Virus record (IMG/VR): IMGVR_UViG_3300033146_001792
Coordinates: 1-52,144 of that record
DNA length: 52,144 nt
DNA from: a virus
Reading direction: 5' to 3' (one strand)
The position numbers were made by a program, and so were the translations under genes. Under the pieces are notes generated by a model. That model was not told where the DNA came from. It saw nothing but the letters and a program-made list of their open reading frames with translations, and did not search any database. Shown here piece after piece: positions 16,313 through 27,448 of this stretch (the stretch's first letter is position 1; each line of letters begins with the position of its first letter).

Positions 16313-16566
16313 TATTTTTCTCCTACTATATGTTCTAACAAGCGTTTTATAGACTTGATATCTTTTTCAATATCTTTGATAACTTTATGATCATGATTTT
16401 GATAACGAACCACTTTAGCTATATCCCCTTCATGTTCAGCATCACCAAACATTTGTTGCTGAACTCTTCTTATATAATTACGATTTCTCGCTCTCATATA
16501 GTCTTTTGAGTTTGTATTTACAACAGCCCCGCTTGACTTTTTTTGAAAATCTTTTATACTATTCAT
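16312..16566 (-). CDS. Small basic helical protein, unknown
   Basis: 84 residues, basic in the first half (RARNRNYIRRVQQQMF) with a C-terminal helix (HKVIKDIEKDIKSIKRLLEH) that has heptad-like hydrophobic spacing and could be a coiled coil. It lies between the giant DUF4815 protein (8 bases upstream) and the AINEV-repeat protein (TAATG overlap), so it belongs to the baseplate/fibre operon. No clear SD is visible. Possibly an assembly chaperone or connector; no family recognised. Confidence 0.5.
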   Translation of the reverse strand: MNSIKDFQKKSSGAVVNTNSKDYMRARNRNYIRRVQQQMFGDAEHEGDIAKVVRYQNHDHKVIKDIEKDIKSIKRLLEHIVGEK

Positions 16567-16574
16567 ATCTTTAT

Positions 16575-19500
16575 TTATGTTGTACAGATCAATCTAAAAT
16601 CTTGAAAAATCGGCACTTGAGTTGAGTTTGTACTTTTCATAACCAATTTTACCGCAATTGCGTTAAACGGAACTGGCGGATTCAATTTTGTATATGGTTT
16701 ATTTGGATCATTACTATCAATTTCAACAGTAAATGAATAATCTTTAAAATCATCATTTGATTCAGAAATAGCAACATCTTCATCAGGAGAATCCAATCGA
16801 ACCCAATCAATTTCATTCCATTCTGTTACTTCATAAGGATTTCTAACTTTATAATATACATCAATATCAGCTTCTTGTTGTCTTACAGCACCAAAGAAAA
16901 TTTTAAAATTTTCAGCAGGTTCAGCAAGCGTTACCTGTTTTGTCATATAACGAGATGATGTTGAACAATTAAATGAACGATTCTCTGGTACATATACAAA
17001 ATGTGATTCAGAAAATGCTATTTTTGTTTCATTATTTCCACTTGTATCATCACCTGAACCAGAATAACCAGTAGTAACAGTTTCACCCATATCAATAAGA
17101 TAATGATCTTTATCAACAACACGAATTTCATGAAGACCGTTTGGATCAAAATCAACTAACCCGGCAATTGTATCATTAAAATCTGAAATATAAACAAATG
17201 ATCCTGTACCCATTTCATGATCAGGATGAGCTATATTTAATTCATCTTCACCATTTCCTATAGAGAAAACAACATCAGTACCAATATTCCATGTTCCAAT
17301 TGAAGGAAAATCAATTCTATTAGATATCGCAATAAATGTAGAAGAACTTTGATTAAAGTAAATATCTTCACCATTTTCAGTATCAACGTCATATTGTTGA
17401 GCATCAACTACAGGTGAAACATTTTCATTATCAGAATGCATTGTACCCATAAGTTTAAGAGATTTTTCACCTCTCAAATATTGATCTTCATTATATTTTG
17501 AAGCAATTAACATAGGTTTAGACATATCAATATCTTCATTATTAATAACATCAATATACGGTTCAGTTAAATAATGTGTTTGATTTCCATCAATAGATTG
17601 TCCTGTAGTTGTTTGTAATTGCCAATCAACACTTGTCTCATCTAAAATCAATTCATTAACAAGAGGATGCGCTACATCAAGTTGATAATTTTTTGTACCC
17701 ATAATTGTTGTTCCACCAGTAAGACCTGTATCTGTAGCTTGTGTTCCAGTAATTACTATTACAAAAGAATCAATTTCATTATCAGTAATCATATGAGTAC
17801 CATTTAATTGTGAACCTAAAAATCCATTATAATCAGTACCATCATCAAGTCCTGAAATATTATACATTGAACCATCAGTTAAACCATGATCTTTTTGATA
17901 AATACGAACTTTTTCGGAACCCTGTTGTGTTTCAATAGAATTATCATCCAAAAGTTCAGGTCGAATAACATCATTTACCAATTGGCATGAACCATCAGAA
18001 TTAATATCAAAAACAGCTTTTGAAAGTTCAAACATAATATCTTCATCTTGATTTGGTGTCCATGTTGAAGCATTTTGTGATTTAAACAATGAACCAAGAG
18101 ACTGTTTTCCTGTGATAATTTCACCTGTTCCTAAGTCAATTTTTCCACTTTCAGCAACCCATACATTATAAGAAGAAGATTCCACAGTAGGTTTAATTAC
18201 AAAACAATAACTTTCACCTTCTTTTAAATAAATTGGTTCTGGAAAATAAAAATCTGTAGGATCACCCGGTGCTCTCTCAGAAACAGGAACATTTTTAGGT
18301 TGAACTGTAGTTTCAGTAAGAGCAATTTGATCAGGATATCCATTAACCATATTACGAATTTCACAAATAACTGCTTCTTTCGTATCTTTATTTTGAAACC
18401 AAACTCGAACTTTTGTAAGAAAACATCCACCAGCTTCATTAATTAAAAAAGATTGAGCAATAGGATCAAACCATGGAGATATACGTACATTAGTTCCACT
18501 TTTTGATGAACGTCTATTTACAGTACGGTTTTGTCTTGTAGATGTTTTTGTAAACTTAATAGTTTTTGTTGAAAGAACTGTATTTTCTTGTTTAGATGAC
18601 ATACCATGTGATTTAAACATACCTTTAGCTTTTGTATGAACAGGATCAGCATTAGTAATTTGATCATTAAGAACAAATTCACGTTCTCCGGTCATAAATT
18701 TTAAATCAACATCATTAGGAATATTCCAAACAAGAACTACTTCTCCCATTTCACCTGTTATAATAGCATCTCCACGATTCTTATGTTCAAAAGAACTCAT
18801 AACACAAGAAGCACCAGATTTAATTCCTCTTATTGTTTCACCAACTTGAAAATTACCTTTTCTATTAAGAATAAGTAAATATCCATCAGTTTGATACATA
18901 ACAATAGCAGTAGCACCGGAAACATTACCTCTTATTTGTTCTTCATTATAATTTTCTGTTTTAAATGTTCCAGAAATAGAAGAACAATTAATTTTAGAAG
19001 CAGGAGTACAATACTCACGTTTAGAAGGTGGATCGCAATGTTTACTCATTGAAATTTCATCAAAGAAAGGATACACTTTTGTGTTCTTTTTCATTTGATC
19101 AGTTTTAATAACAACTGGAATACTTCTCATATAAGGAATATAATTAACTTCCGTAATACGATCACCAAGACTTTTTGACATTACATTTGAATCTCTATGA
19201 GTAGTTCTTGCTCCACTTTTTGATTGATTCTGTCGCCATGTTGTTGTAGAATTCCAAGATGTAGTAGTTCTATCTTGTAACCAACCCTCATCATGAGAAA
19301 TACCAGTGCTTCTACGAGAAACCCTAACAGTAGAAGATAAACTTGTAGCTTTTCTTCTTACATTCTTTCGACCACCAACATCATTCCATCTACCCCATTC
19401 AATACCATTTAAATCTTTAGTATTATCAGCAATAAATTTAAGAGCTTCATAATTTGGCGAATGATTTACAACTAAAGTAGGAAGTTTTTTCTTATCATGC

Positions 19501-22463
19501 CATACGTCAGAATCCGGGTTAAAAGACAATTTACCAAAAATATTACGAAAAGCATATGGATTAATATTTTCATATTTAGATGCTTGTGTTTGTCTATTAA
19601 TTGAAGTTTCAATATATGGAAGGGTTACAATTCCACCAGTACGTTGAACATGAGATGAATTAGGTTCATCAAAAAGTAAACCAATATTTTCATCATTAAA
19701 TTTAGGACGCATGATTTTATTTTCAGGATCAATAGAACAATTATAATCTGAATGAGTTGCATCACCGACTTTATGAGAATCAAAAGGATCAACAACAAAA
19801 CCATTTTTAAAACGATTCAATCCATTCTCATCAAGAATTTCCATAGAGGCTGTTTCACGTTCCAAAAGACTCAAAGCAGTATAATATTCAAGATTACCGA
19901 TACGTTTATCAAGATCACCTATATCACGCATTGTATAACGTTTATTGTCTTTATAAGCAGGATCAGCATCAGAAGGCGCAAAAGTGTACGCAGGAATGTA
20001 TATTTCATAAAGAACCATTCCCATTTCTGGTTTTTCAGGAGGTTTAGGATTAACAGCAGAAATCCCTTTCGCAACCATAAATTCACCAGTATAATCAAGA
20101 TACAAATAATCAATTCTGTTTAAGTAATATTCATAATCAGAACGAACATCAGTCAATACTTGAGGAAGTTCCCCTATTGATCCACCAGAACCAGTAAATG
20201 AATTACCATCATCTGCTTTTCGTGGTCTAAAATCAAAACAATCTGCAAGAGCATATGTTTCGCCTGTTTCACTTGAATCATAAACTGGAATTTCCTCATA
20301 TGTTAAATCAACATATGAATCAACAGAAAAATAATCACCTTCTGTATGTGTAAAATAATCAAAAGTCACTAAAATTTGACCAGTAGGAGCATTTTCTCCA
20401 CCTTTAAGAATAATTGATCCTACATCATAATAATTATCTCTACATCCAGTATCCATTTGATATCTTTCTCTGATATCTTGATCATTTGTTGTTGGAACTG
20501 TATTAAAATCGTGAGACATATACACATTTTTTACATTTACTACATCAGCTTTTCTCAAATAATCTCTACTATTTTGAATTTTATTTGGTGCCGCAATAAC
20601 AACAGAACCATCAGTTTGAAGATATTTTGTTTTTTGTGTACTGATTGTTTTTGTTACAGGCGCAACAATATTAACAGGTTCAGAAAGATTACCAATTTCA
20701 AGAACTTTTCCAGTAGGAGCACCTGTAAAATTAAATGTAGGATTTGTTACAGTTACACCAGTAGATGAATATGCTATATAATAAGCCTCTGTATTTTGTT
20801 GAAAAACTTCATTATCTTTCGCAACAAGAGTAACAGTATTACTTACAATACCATTATTGAAATATGCTCTTGATGAAGCATAATTTGTATCAATTCCGGC
20901 TCCCCCAACAGAAAGTGTTTTTATCGTATCATTTGGAAGAGGAAACAATAAAACATTACTATCAGATTTATACAAATAAATTTTATTTCCAGTTTCAACA
21001 ATTGGAGCGCAAGTAAAATTGTTTGTTCCATTTCCATTTGTATCATATATCCATTTAACATCATCTTCAAAATTAAATCCATCCAACATATTAATGTCAA
21101 AAATATATAAATAAGAAATATTACCAAAACGTTTGATTGCTCTTACTTTAGCTGTTCCTGATTGATCAGAATTATGATTTCCATTTGTTGATACTGTTTG
21201 ATAAAGACGAATCTCACCAAATTCATCAATTCGAGGAATATTATGAACACTTTCAACTTTAACATAATTTCCAAGAGAAAAATTAGTAACTGAATTATTT
21301 GATGTCTCAAAATCACGACCTTTATCAATTTCTACATTTGATTTAGAAATTTTACTTATTTCATGACCTTGAACATATGCTTTTCCTTCACCTAATTCAG
21401 CAACAAGTTTTGATTCATCACCGTAAGGTGGAGCATATACCCCATCTTCTTCAGTAGGTTTTCCGAGTTTCCAAAAAGTTCCTTCTTTATATTTTTCATC
21501 ATCTTCTTCTCGAAGATGTTCTTTCATAATAATAGCAAACGGATTTACAGTATAATCACCTGATTCATCAAAAGTTCTACGAGCAAATGTTTTTTCCAAT
21601 TCGTTATATTCTGAAACACGAATTTCTTTTGTAACAAGACCTTTATCAAGAATTTGAAGAACAATAAAATCATCAGAAATATCATCATTTTCTTCTACAT
21701 ATTCAAGTTTTAAATCAATTTTATAACGATGTGCACCGGGTGCCGCATAATTTGGAGAACCTTGAGCATTATCAGTTAATGATAAATCTTCTTCCGGTGT
21801 AATTACAGATTCATAAATTCGTAACCCTATTTTACATGAAGGAACTTGATCATATTTACTTACAATTATTGATTGAGAGTCATTATCAATAAAAAGACCA
21901 TTAACATAATAAACACCAGCATCAATCGAAGTCATTGTAGCTTTACCAGTTGAATCGTATGTTGGTTCTGATTCATTAAGAGTCCCTTCAACAATAGCAC
22001 GAATTTGTGGATCATCTTTACGATACACAGTTTCTCCGTCCCAAAATCCGATTGATTCTTTATTTTCACCAGAATCTTTAAATTTTAAGAAAAATGTTAA
22101 AGGATCATTTTCATTTTTAGCGGCAACATTTATTACATCACCTTCCACACCAGAAGATTCTCCAATAACAGTATATCCAAGAAAATTATTAGGATCAACA
22201 TCAATTTGATCTGGTGGATTTCCATAAGTAGGAACCATCTTTTGATATGATATTTGTTGATCAAGAGTAATTTGACCGGGAATAACCATAGCCCCTTCTT
22301 TAAAAATATGATCGCCAAATTTTTTAATTTGTTCTTGAATAATAGATTGAGATTGTGTTAATTCTCTTCCTTGAACAGCATATGAAGGACGATAGAGAAT
22401 ACGGTAAAATTTATTATTTTTATCAAAATCATCAAAATATGGTGCTGTATTAAAATTTAACAT
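16575..22463 (-). CDS. Giant DUF4815-type baseplate/tail structural protein
   Basis: 1962 residues, the longest gene here. The N-terminus (MLNFNTAPYFDDFDKNNKFY, then ILYRPSYAVQGRELTQSQSI) is the signature of DUF4815 proteins of large T4-like phages such as marine myoviruses; that domain should cover roughly the first 600 residues. A Ser/Arg/Thr-rich stretch near 1070-1130 is probably a flexible joint. The C-terminus (VPFNAIAVKLVMKSTNSTQV, PIFQDFRLICTT) is typical of these proteins. Immediate neighbours are gp8 and fibre genes, so it is probably a baseplate-attached arm or fibre. SD AAGGA precedes ATG 22463. Confidence 0.78.
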   Translation of the reverse strand: MLNFNTAPYFDDFDKNNKFYRILYRPSYAVQGRELTQSQSIIQEQIKKFGDHIFKEGAMVIPGQITLDQQISYQKMVPTYGNPPDQIDVDPNNFLGYTVIGESSGVEGDVINVAAKNENDPLTFFLKFKDSGENKESIGFWDGETVYRKDDPQIRAIVEGTLNESEPTYDSTGKATMTSIDAGVYYVNGLFIDNDSQSIIVSKYDQVPSCKIGLRIYESVITPEEDLSLTDNAQGSPNYAAPGAHRYKIDLKLEYVEENDDISDDFIVLQILDKGLVTKEIRVSEYNELEKTFARRTFDESGDYTVNPFAIIMKEHLREEDDEKYKEGTFWKLGKPTEEDGVYAPPYGDESKLVAELGEGKAYVQGHEISKISKSNVEIDKGRDFETSNNSVTNFSLGNYVKVESVHNIPRIDEFGEIRLYQTVSTNGNHNSDQSGTAKVRAIKRFGNISYLYIFDINMLDGFNFEDDVKWIYDTNGNGTNNFTCAPIVETGNKIYLYKSDSNVLLFPLPNDTIKTLSVGGAGIDTNYASSRAYFNNGIVSNTVTLVAKDNEVFQQNTEAYYIAYSSTGVTVTNPTFNFTGAPTGKVLEIGNLSEPVNIVAPVTKTISTQKTKYLQTDGSVVIAAPNKIQNSRDYLRKADVVNVKNVYMSHDFNTVPTTNDQDIRERYQMDTGCRDNYYDVGSIILKGGENAPTGQILVTFDYFTHTEGDYFSVDSYVDLTYEEIPVYDSSETGETYALADCFDFRPRKADDGNSFTGSGGSIGELPQVLTDVRSDYEYYLNRIDYLYLDYTGEFMVAKGISAVNPKPPEKPEMGMVLYEIYIPAYTFAPSDADPAYKDNKRYTMRDIGDLDKRIGNLEYYTALSLLERETASMEILDENGLNRFKNGFVVDPFDSHKVGDATHSDYNCSIDPENKIMRPKFNDENIGLLFDEPNSSHVQRTGGIVTLPYIETSINRQTQASKYENINPYAFRNIFGKLSFNPDSDVWHDKKKLPTLVVNHSPNYEALKFIADNTKDLNGIEWGRWNDVGGRKNVRRKATSLSSTVRVSRRSTGISHDEGWLQDRTTTSWNSTTTWRQNQSKSGARTTHRDSNVMSKSLGDRITEVNYIPYMRSIPVVIKTDQMKKNTKVYPFFDEISMSKHCDPPSKREYCTPASKINCSSISGTFKTENYNEEQIRGNVSGATAIVMYQTDGYLLILNRKGNFQVGETIRGIKSGASCVMSSFEHKNRGDAIITGEMGEVVLVWNIPNDVDLKFMTGEREFVLNDQITNADPVHTKAKGMFKSHGMSSKQENTVLSTKTIKFTKTSTRQNRTVNRRSSKSGTNVRISPWFDPIAQSFLINEAGGCFLTKVRVWFQNKDTKEAVICEIRNMVNGYPDQIALTETTVQPKNVPVSERAPGDPTDFYFPEPIYLKEGESYCFVIKPTVESSSYNVWVAESGKIDLGTGEIITGKQSLGSLFKSQNASTWTPNQDEDIMFELSKAVFDINSDGSCQLVNDVIRPELLDDNSIETQQGSEKVRIYQKDHGLTDGSMYNISGLDDGTDYNGFLGSQLNGTHMITDNEIDSFVIVITGTQATDTGLTGGTTIMGTKNYQLDVAHPLVNELILDETSVDWQLQTTTGQSIDGNQTHYLTEPYIDVINNEDIDMSKPMLIASKYNEDQYLRGEKSLKLMGTMHSDNENVSPVVDAQQYDVDTENGEDIYFNQSSSTFIAISNRIDFPSIGTWNIGTDVVFSIGNGEDELNIAHPDHEMGTGSFVYISDFNDTIAGLVDFDPNGLHEIRVVDKDHYLIDMGETVTTGYSGSGDDTSGNNETKIAFSESHFVYVPENRSFNCSTSSRYMTKQVTLAEPAENFKIFFGAVRQQEADIDVYYKVRNPYEVTEWNEIDWVRLDSPDEDVAISESNDDFKDYSFTVEIDSNDPNKPYTKLNPPVPFNAIAVKLVMKSTNSTQVPIFQDFRLICTT

Positions 22464-22472
22464 TTGTTTTCC

Positions 22473-23795
22473 TTAAAATTCTATTGTGAATACAAATTTT
22501 TCTATTTGTATTTCTCTTCTTGATATAAAAATGATATTTTCTTTATAAAGTAATTCACCACTCCATATATCAACATTTGTAATTGTACTGGCAGATTCAT
22601 TAAATTCACCAACTTCACCTGATTCTTGCCCATGTATGCGTTCGCCATTAATAAAATCGCCTTCAATCATATACATTTGAACATCTTTATCTGTTCCAGA
22701 AGGATCAAAATAAATAATTCCTTGAGCATATGATTGTTCCCCTATAACTAATTCACTTGTTAAATATGTACCAGAGGAATTAATAATATTTATAATGGAT
22801 AAAGTATTATATTTTTCGTCAGTAATAACAGAACCAGATTTGTCTAAAGTATTACGAACCACTCCTACATTTCTATATGTTCCAGTAATAGGAGCAATAC
22901 CACCTTCATTTCCTATAATTTCAGACATAATTTCAACATAAAATGATCCAAGTTCATAAGAAGCATTTGAACCATGACCGCCCGGTGGAGCTATCATAGC
23001 TGTTAATTTAGCATCATTGCCATTACCAAAAATATGTACTTCAGCATGAGTATATCCTGAACCAGCATTTGATACTTGTATAAAATCAATTGATTCACCA
23101 ATCATAATAGGAACGGCTGTTGCTCCTGTTCCATCTCCCCTAATTTCAAGTATAGGTGCTGAAGTATATCCATCACCACCATTATCAACACGAATAAAAG
23201 CAATATCTCCATCAACTGCATTACTTTCAACATCTAACTGAGAATTAGATTTATTATTATCATCATATGCGACAGGCAACCACGTATCAGTCAAAAATTT
23301 ATTACTTATTTCTAATTTAAGATCAAACATAAATTTCCACATATATCCATCACCAAGAAATATATATGCCATTGATTGACCAGTAGGTTCAACAGTAGAA
23401 TCCGCACCATATCCATTTTCAATACATTTATAAACATTTCCTTCTGAATTTATAACATAAAATGGACTTTCTGGATGAATCCAATTACGATAATCAGTAT
23501 AATTTATATCATAATCCACACGAGTATAAATCGTATTTGGTTTCCATATAAATTTTTTTATTGCAAGAGAAGTATCTTCTTTTTTTATTTGTTTTAAAAA
23601 TATACGTTGAAATAAATTTAAATATACTTCTTTTTCAGCAGAAGTAGATACATCAGGTGAATATTCATTATCCCATGGTAAAGTTCGACCTGTATAAAAA
23701 TGAGAATAAATCCCATTTAATGATGAATTGAAATTATCTTCTATATATTTTTTGGCATTACCTAAACGTGAATTTAGTGTTATTATAGCACTCAT
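22473..23795 (-). CDS. 8: Baseplate wedge protein gp8
   Basis: 440 residues from ATG 23795, which overlaps the upstream stop as ATGA; the frame is open to 23822, but MSAIITLNSRLGNAKKYIED is the more natural N-terminus. The order WDNEYSPD, FIWKPNTIYTRVDYD, FYVINSEGNVYKCIENGYGA, DSTVEPTG and LGDGYMWKFMFDL is characteristic of T4-like gp8 in marine-type myoviruses. It is longer than T4 gp8 (334), with Gly-rich insertions such as DNGGDGYTSAPILEIRGDG, repeated at VSNAGSGYTHAEVHIFGNG. gp8 dimers sit in the wedge next to gp7/gp10 and link fibres to the baseplate. Confidence 0.8.
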   Translation of the reverse strand: MSAIITLNSRLGNAKKYIEDNFNSSLNGIYSHFYTGRTLPWDNEYSPDVSTSAEKEVYLNLFQRIFLKQIKKEDTSLAIKKFIWKPNTIYTRVDYDINYTDYRNWIHPESPFYVINSEGNVYKCIENGYGADSTVEPTGQSMAYIFLGDGYMWKFMFDLKLEISNKFLTDTWLPVAYDDNNKSNSQLDVESNAVDGDIAFIRVDNGGDGYTSAPILEIRGDGTGATAVPIMIGESIDFIQVSNAGSGYTHAEVHIFGNGNDAKLTAMIAPPGGHGSNASYELGSFYVEIMSEIIGNEGGIAPITGTYRNVGVVRNTLDKSGSVITDEKYNTLSIINIINSSGTYLTSELVIGEQSYAQGIIYFDPSGTDKDVQMYMIEGDFINGERIHGQESGEVGEFNESASTITNVDIWSGELLYKENIIFISRREIQIEKFVFTIEF

Positions 23796-25600
23796 GAAAT
23801 TGTAATCTCCGATCCAAAACAAAATTCTGTTTTGTTTAATATGTTAATATTTATGTTGATAATATCATCAATTACTACATCTTTATATTGTTTTATTTGT
23901 GTATTACCTTCATAACGTATATGACCACCGTGATAATTGTCTGGTTGCCATCTAAATTTATAAAATTCTGTAGTATCAAGTTGAGGACTTATAAATCCAC
24001 CATAAGACTCTTTAAAATATTGTGAAATGACATCTCTATAAGAAAATCCAATTGTTCCTGCTGGATGTACATTTTTTACCATATCTTTCCATTCTTCTTT
24101 ATCTCTTGATGTTCGTAACATATAAGAAAACATTTGATAAAAATAAGAATCTTGAATATATTTTAATGATGAAATATGACCATCCATATTGATATATCTA
24201 CCTTTATAATTACATAAACATCCTTCAACAAGTTTACCTTTAGCAATTGATATATCATAAATTTCAGCAGAACCTCCATATCTTTGACCAGTAAATCTTT
24301 CACCAGCAATAAAAATTCCAGAAGTAACATGAACAGAAATTACACCAGTTTCAGGACTCCAATATTCGACTATACCAATTGCTCCTGAAGTATCTCCCAC
24401 AACAGTTTCACCAACAAATCCATCTTTTATTAGACTATGAATTCTCATAGATGTATTGAATTCAACTATAGTTTCACCTGAAAAATAATTTATACCAAAA
24501 TCACGAATTTCAATATCAATAATTTTTCCAATATCATCAGTTTCAATCATTAGAATAGCTCTTTTACCATTTAAACTATCAATTTTTACTGATTGACAGT
24601 ATTGATAATCATGACCACCAAATAACAATTTAGTTTTTGTTATAGTTCCTGTTCCATCAACTTCAGTAACTTTTCCATAAGCACCTGAACCAAATTTATC
24701 ATCATTTGTATAAACTTTATCTCCAACTTGATAATTAGTACCACCATCTATAATAGAAAATTTTGTTACTGTTCCTTTTCCTACATTATCAATTACAACA
24801 CGAGCATTCTCACCTATTCCATTATTAATTATTTTTACTCTTTGATCTGGAACATAATATTTACCTCGCATTTCTTCACCAGTAATCGGATCAATATCAA
24901 ATTTAATTTTATAAAATACATTTTCTGTTATAGCAGTATAAATTTTTAATTCTTTTGTTAAAATCTCTATTTCTTCACCACAAATAAATTTTTCAGGAGT
25001 ATGCATTATATCAAATTCCATAAGAAAAATTTCAGCTATTTTTACACCAGAAGTAGATTCATACAATTTAACTTCATCAATTACAGCAATTGCGCCTGAA
25101 GTTTTTCCTGTAACTTGACCAGATTCCCATTCCATAACATCTTCATGAGGATCAATTATTTTAAGACTTTTTTCTTTTACCCATTTACCATCAGATACTC
25201 GAAGCATGTCATAAGAAGGATAATAAAATTCAAGTTCATTCTTATTATCGTCTTTATATTCAAATAATCTAAATAAAAATTTAAATGCTTTTTCAGAACC
25301 TCTTGCTGAATAATATTGTTCAATATTTTTAACTAATGTAGCAATATTATTTTGTTCATAAATTATATCCGGCAATGGTTGTAAAAAGTTTTTTCCAAAT
25401 ACCTCAAGAAATTCAAGAGATGTTCTATCAACATCAGAAAAATCTAATACATTTGATATAAAATGATAAGGAGCACCTTGTTTTTCCATCCATTCATAAT
25501 AATATTGAACAAACGCAACAAAATTCGGATATTCCATCCGAATATACTGCGGAATTATATTATTTATCTGAGTGCTTATTAATTTAGTTGAATCTTTCAT
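23792..25600 (-). CDS. Baseplate wedge-associated structural protein (gp7 position)
   Basis: 602 residues. The N-terminus (INNIIPQYIRMEYPNFVAFV, QYYYEWMEKQG) and YSARGSEKAFKFLFRLF belong to a structural-protein family of T4-like phages that lies between gp6 and gp8, where T4 has gp7. Mid-protein units of the type GG..YQVGDKV/GGHDYQYC and GETVVGDTSGAIG recur and resemble Gly-rich strands in the downstream gp8. The last ten residues overlap the gp8 start by 4 bases. Role as a wedge component is inferred from position; direct homology to T4 gp7 (1032 residues) is not visible. Confidence 0.6.
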   Translation of the reverse strand: MKDSTKLISTQINNIIPQYIRMEYPNFVAFVQYYYEWMEKQGAPYHFISNVLDFSDVDRTSLEFLEVFGKNFLQPLPDIIYEQNNIATLVKNIEQYYSARGSEKAFKFLFRLFEYKDDNKNELEFYYPSYDMLRVSDGKWVKEKSLKIIDPHEDVMEWESGQVTGKTSGAIAVIDEVKLYESTSGVKIAEIFLMEFDIMHTPEKFICGEEIEILTKELKIYTAITENVFYKIKFDIDPITGEEMRGKYYVPDQRVKIINNGIGENARVVIDNVGKGTVTKFSIIDGGTNYQVGDKVYTNDDKFGSGAYGKVTEVDGTGTITKTKLLFGGHDYQYCQSVKIDSLNGKRAILMIETDDIGKIIDIEIRDFGINYFSGETIVEFNTSMRIHSLIKDGFVGETVVGDTSGAIGIVEYWSPETGVISVHVTSGIFIAGERFTGQRYGGSAEIYDISIAKGKLVEGCLCNYKGRYINMDGHISSLKYIQDSYFYQMFSYMLRTSRDKEEWKDMVKNVHPAGTIGFSYRDVISQYFKESYGGFISPQLDTTEFYKFRWQPDNYHGGHIRYEGNTQIKQYKDVVIDDIINININILNKTEFCFGSEITIS

Positions 25601-25603
25601 AAA

Positions 25604-27427
25604 TTAACCTTTTTCGATTTCAACATCATTCATTCGTACAACAACACCCTGTTTTCTATTTACATCATGATTGATTGCTGATTCATCAGGAATTATTATT
25701 TGATTATATCCAGATTGAATATTTTTTGAATTAGGTGTCGCATATATGCGAATATCTAACGTATCAACTGGAAGATTATATGGAAAAATAGTAAAAGTCA
25801 TTTCACCAGTTTCATAATTAACATTTCCAATATCATTATTAATAATCACACCAGTATTTACATATATCAATTTCAATTTTCCATTTCCATCATCTTTTAT
25901 AACTGATTCAAGAGTAATTCCTTTAAATACTTCATCTTCAATATTGAAATATGTAGATTCAATTGTATTTGGTTCAATAGCATTATTAAACTTTAAATTA
26001 AAGGTTTGAGATAGATCAATAATAGGATATATTCTTTTATGAATCATGATACTACTTAATGAACTATCAAATGCTTGATCAGTATCATCAATTTTTGTAG
26101 TCATGGGAGAAAATCTAAAATCCATCTTAAATTTGCCAGTTGTATCATCAAAATATTTGTAAATTGTTTCAGTAGCCATTTCTACCATTCTACTTTCACT
26201 TAAAGTAGTACGAGAATTTACATAAAAAATATCAGTATCCGTATTTACATAAATGTAATCTGGATCAATAATTTCTGGAACAATTGTTACAACATTGTAT
26301 TCTTTTATAAGAGTTTCTTTGATCTCTTCTTTCAATTTATTTGAAACAAATTCAGTATGTTTTGGTTTTATAGCAAAAAATACTTTTCCATATATAGGCG
26401 GATCATTATATTCACCGCCCCATGAATTTATTGTATCAATCCATGGATAATCAGCAAGCAAAAATGCTTCATAATCTTGTGTCGTAACAGCTCTTCTTTG
26501 AGATTGATACATTTTTGGAGCAAGGAATTTAATACTTTCTATACTTTCTTTTTCAGCCGCTCCATAAGCAGGTTCAATTACATCAATAACAATATCACTA
26601 TAACCATCAATTCGTTGATATGGTAAAAATCTATCAATGTTATTAGCTATTTCTTTTTCAATTGAAATAATATAATGAAGTGTTACATAATTTCCATTTA
26701 TAAGTTTTTTACCTAAAACACCATCACCAAAAGTAATTTCATAATATCCTTCAGGTATTTCGCTGGTAAAAAAAACAAGACTATCAGGTTTTAATCTATT
26801 CAAATCATCATTAAGAAAATATTCAACAATTTCTGTAGAATTTTTATCAGGTTTAACTGTAATTCTTAATGTACTCATATCAACATCAACTGAAGGAATT
26901 ATTATTCTTTGATCAACATTAGATGTATCTATTTCATAACTAAATGTAGCATATCTACCTTCATAAATCTCTATATTTTTAATAGAATATCGTCCAACAA
27001 TATTTCCATTTGGATATAATAACATATCTTCTTTTGTTGAAAAAATAATATCATGAGAAGTATTAAATTGAGTTCCAGCATTCATCGTAATATATAAAGG
27101 ACTACCAGTAACATTATCAACATGTATATCAACAACTGATTTAGCAGTTCTTATTGATCTTGCTGTATATCCTATTTCTTTTGATTTTGAAATTACTGAT
27201 TGTCGAATAGATGAAGAATCTAAAAACATTTCATTACCCATCATATTTGCCATAAACGCATTCATATGAGTATTATATGAAAGAACGTCCATCAATACAT
27301 TAAGAGCAGAACCTTCAAAATTATATTCACTAAATTCATCTTGTGAACTTAAATAATTTTTTAATTCAGCTTTAATTAAATCAAAATCTAATTCTGTTGG
27401 TGATAATTTACTTGTATTTGTTGCCAT
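25604..27427 (-). CDS. 6: Baseplate wedge protein gp6
   Basis: 607 residues, close to T4 gp6 (660). The N-terminal region (LDFDLIKAELKNYLSSQDEF, YNFEGSALNVLMDVLSYNT, HMNAFMANMMGNEMFLDSS) is the strongly conserved gp6/J-like wedge signature; YQSQRRAVTTQDYEAFLLADY further on is also typical. gp6 dimers link neighbouring wedges into the ring that drives sheath contraction. SD AAAGG lies before ATG 27427. The order gp25-gp6 upstream-downstream on the minus strand keeps the wedge core genes together. Confidence 0.9.
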   Translation of the reverse strand: MATNTSKLSPTELDFDLIKAELKNYLSSQDEFSEYNFEGSALNVLMDVLSYNTHMNAFMANMMGNEMFLDSSSIRQSVISKSKEIGYTARSIRTAKSVVDIHVDNVTGSPLYITMNAGTQFNTSHDIIFSTKEDMLLYPNGNIVGRYSIKNIEIYEGRYATFSYEIDTSNVDQRIIIPSVDVDMSTLRITVKPDKNSTEIVEYFLNDDLNRLKPDSLVFFTSEIPEGYYEITFGDGVLGKKLINGNYVTLHYIISIEKEIANNIDRFLPYQRIDGYSDIVIDVIEPAYGAAEKESIESIKFLAPKMYQSQRRAVTTQDYEAFLLADYPWIDTINSWGGEYNDPPIYGKVFFAIKPKHTEFVSNKLKEEIKETLIKEYNVVTIVPEIIDPDYIYVNTDTDIFYVNSRTTLSESRMVEMATETIYKYFDDTTGKFKMDFRFSPMTTKIDDTDQAFDSSLSSIMIHKRIYPIIDLSQTFNLKFNNAIEPNTIESTYFNIEDEVFKGITLESVIKDDGNGKLKLIYVNTGVIINNDIGNVNYETGEMTFTIFPYNLPVDTLDIRIYATPNSKNIQSGYNQIIIPDESAINHDVNRKQGVVVRMNDVEIEKG

Positions 27428-27448
27428 TTTTAGTTACCTTTATATTAT

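Noticed and set aside
2591-16566. Possible diversity-generating retroelement acting on the spike genes
   Set aside because: No reverse transcriptase gene, template repeat or adenine-biased variable repeat is visible in the window.
19752-21127. Open frames on both strands inside the DUF4815 gene
   Set aside because: Low-complexity Ile/Phe/Asn-rich shadows of the real frame, no SD, no plausible protein composition.
23848-23855. CATAAATA on the minus strand before gp8
   Set aside because: It lies inside the coding end of the upstream gene; with this AT content such octamers are expected by chance.
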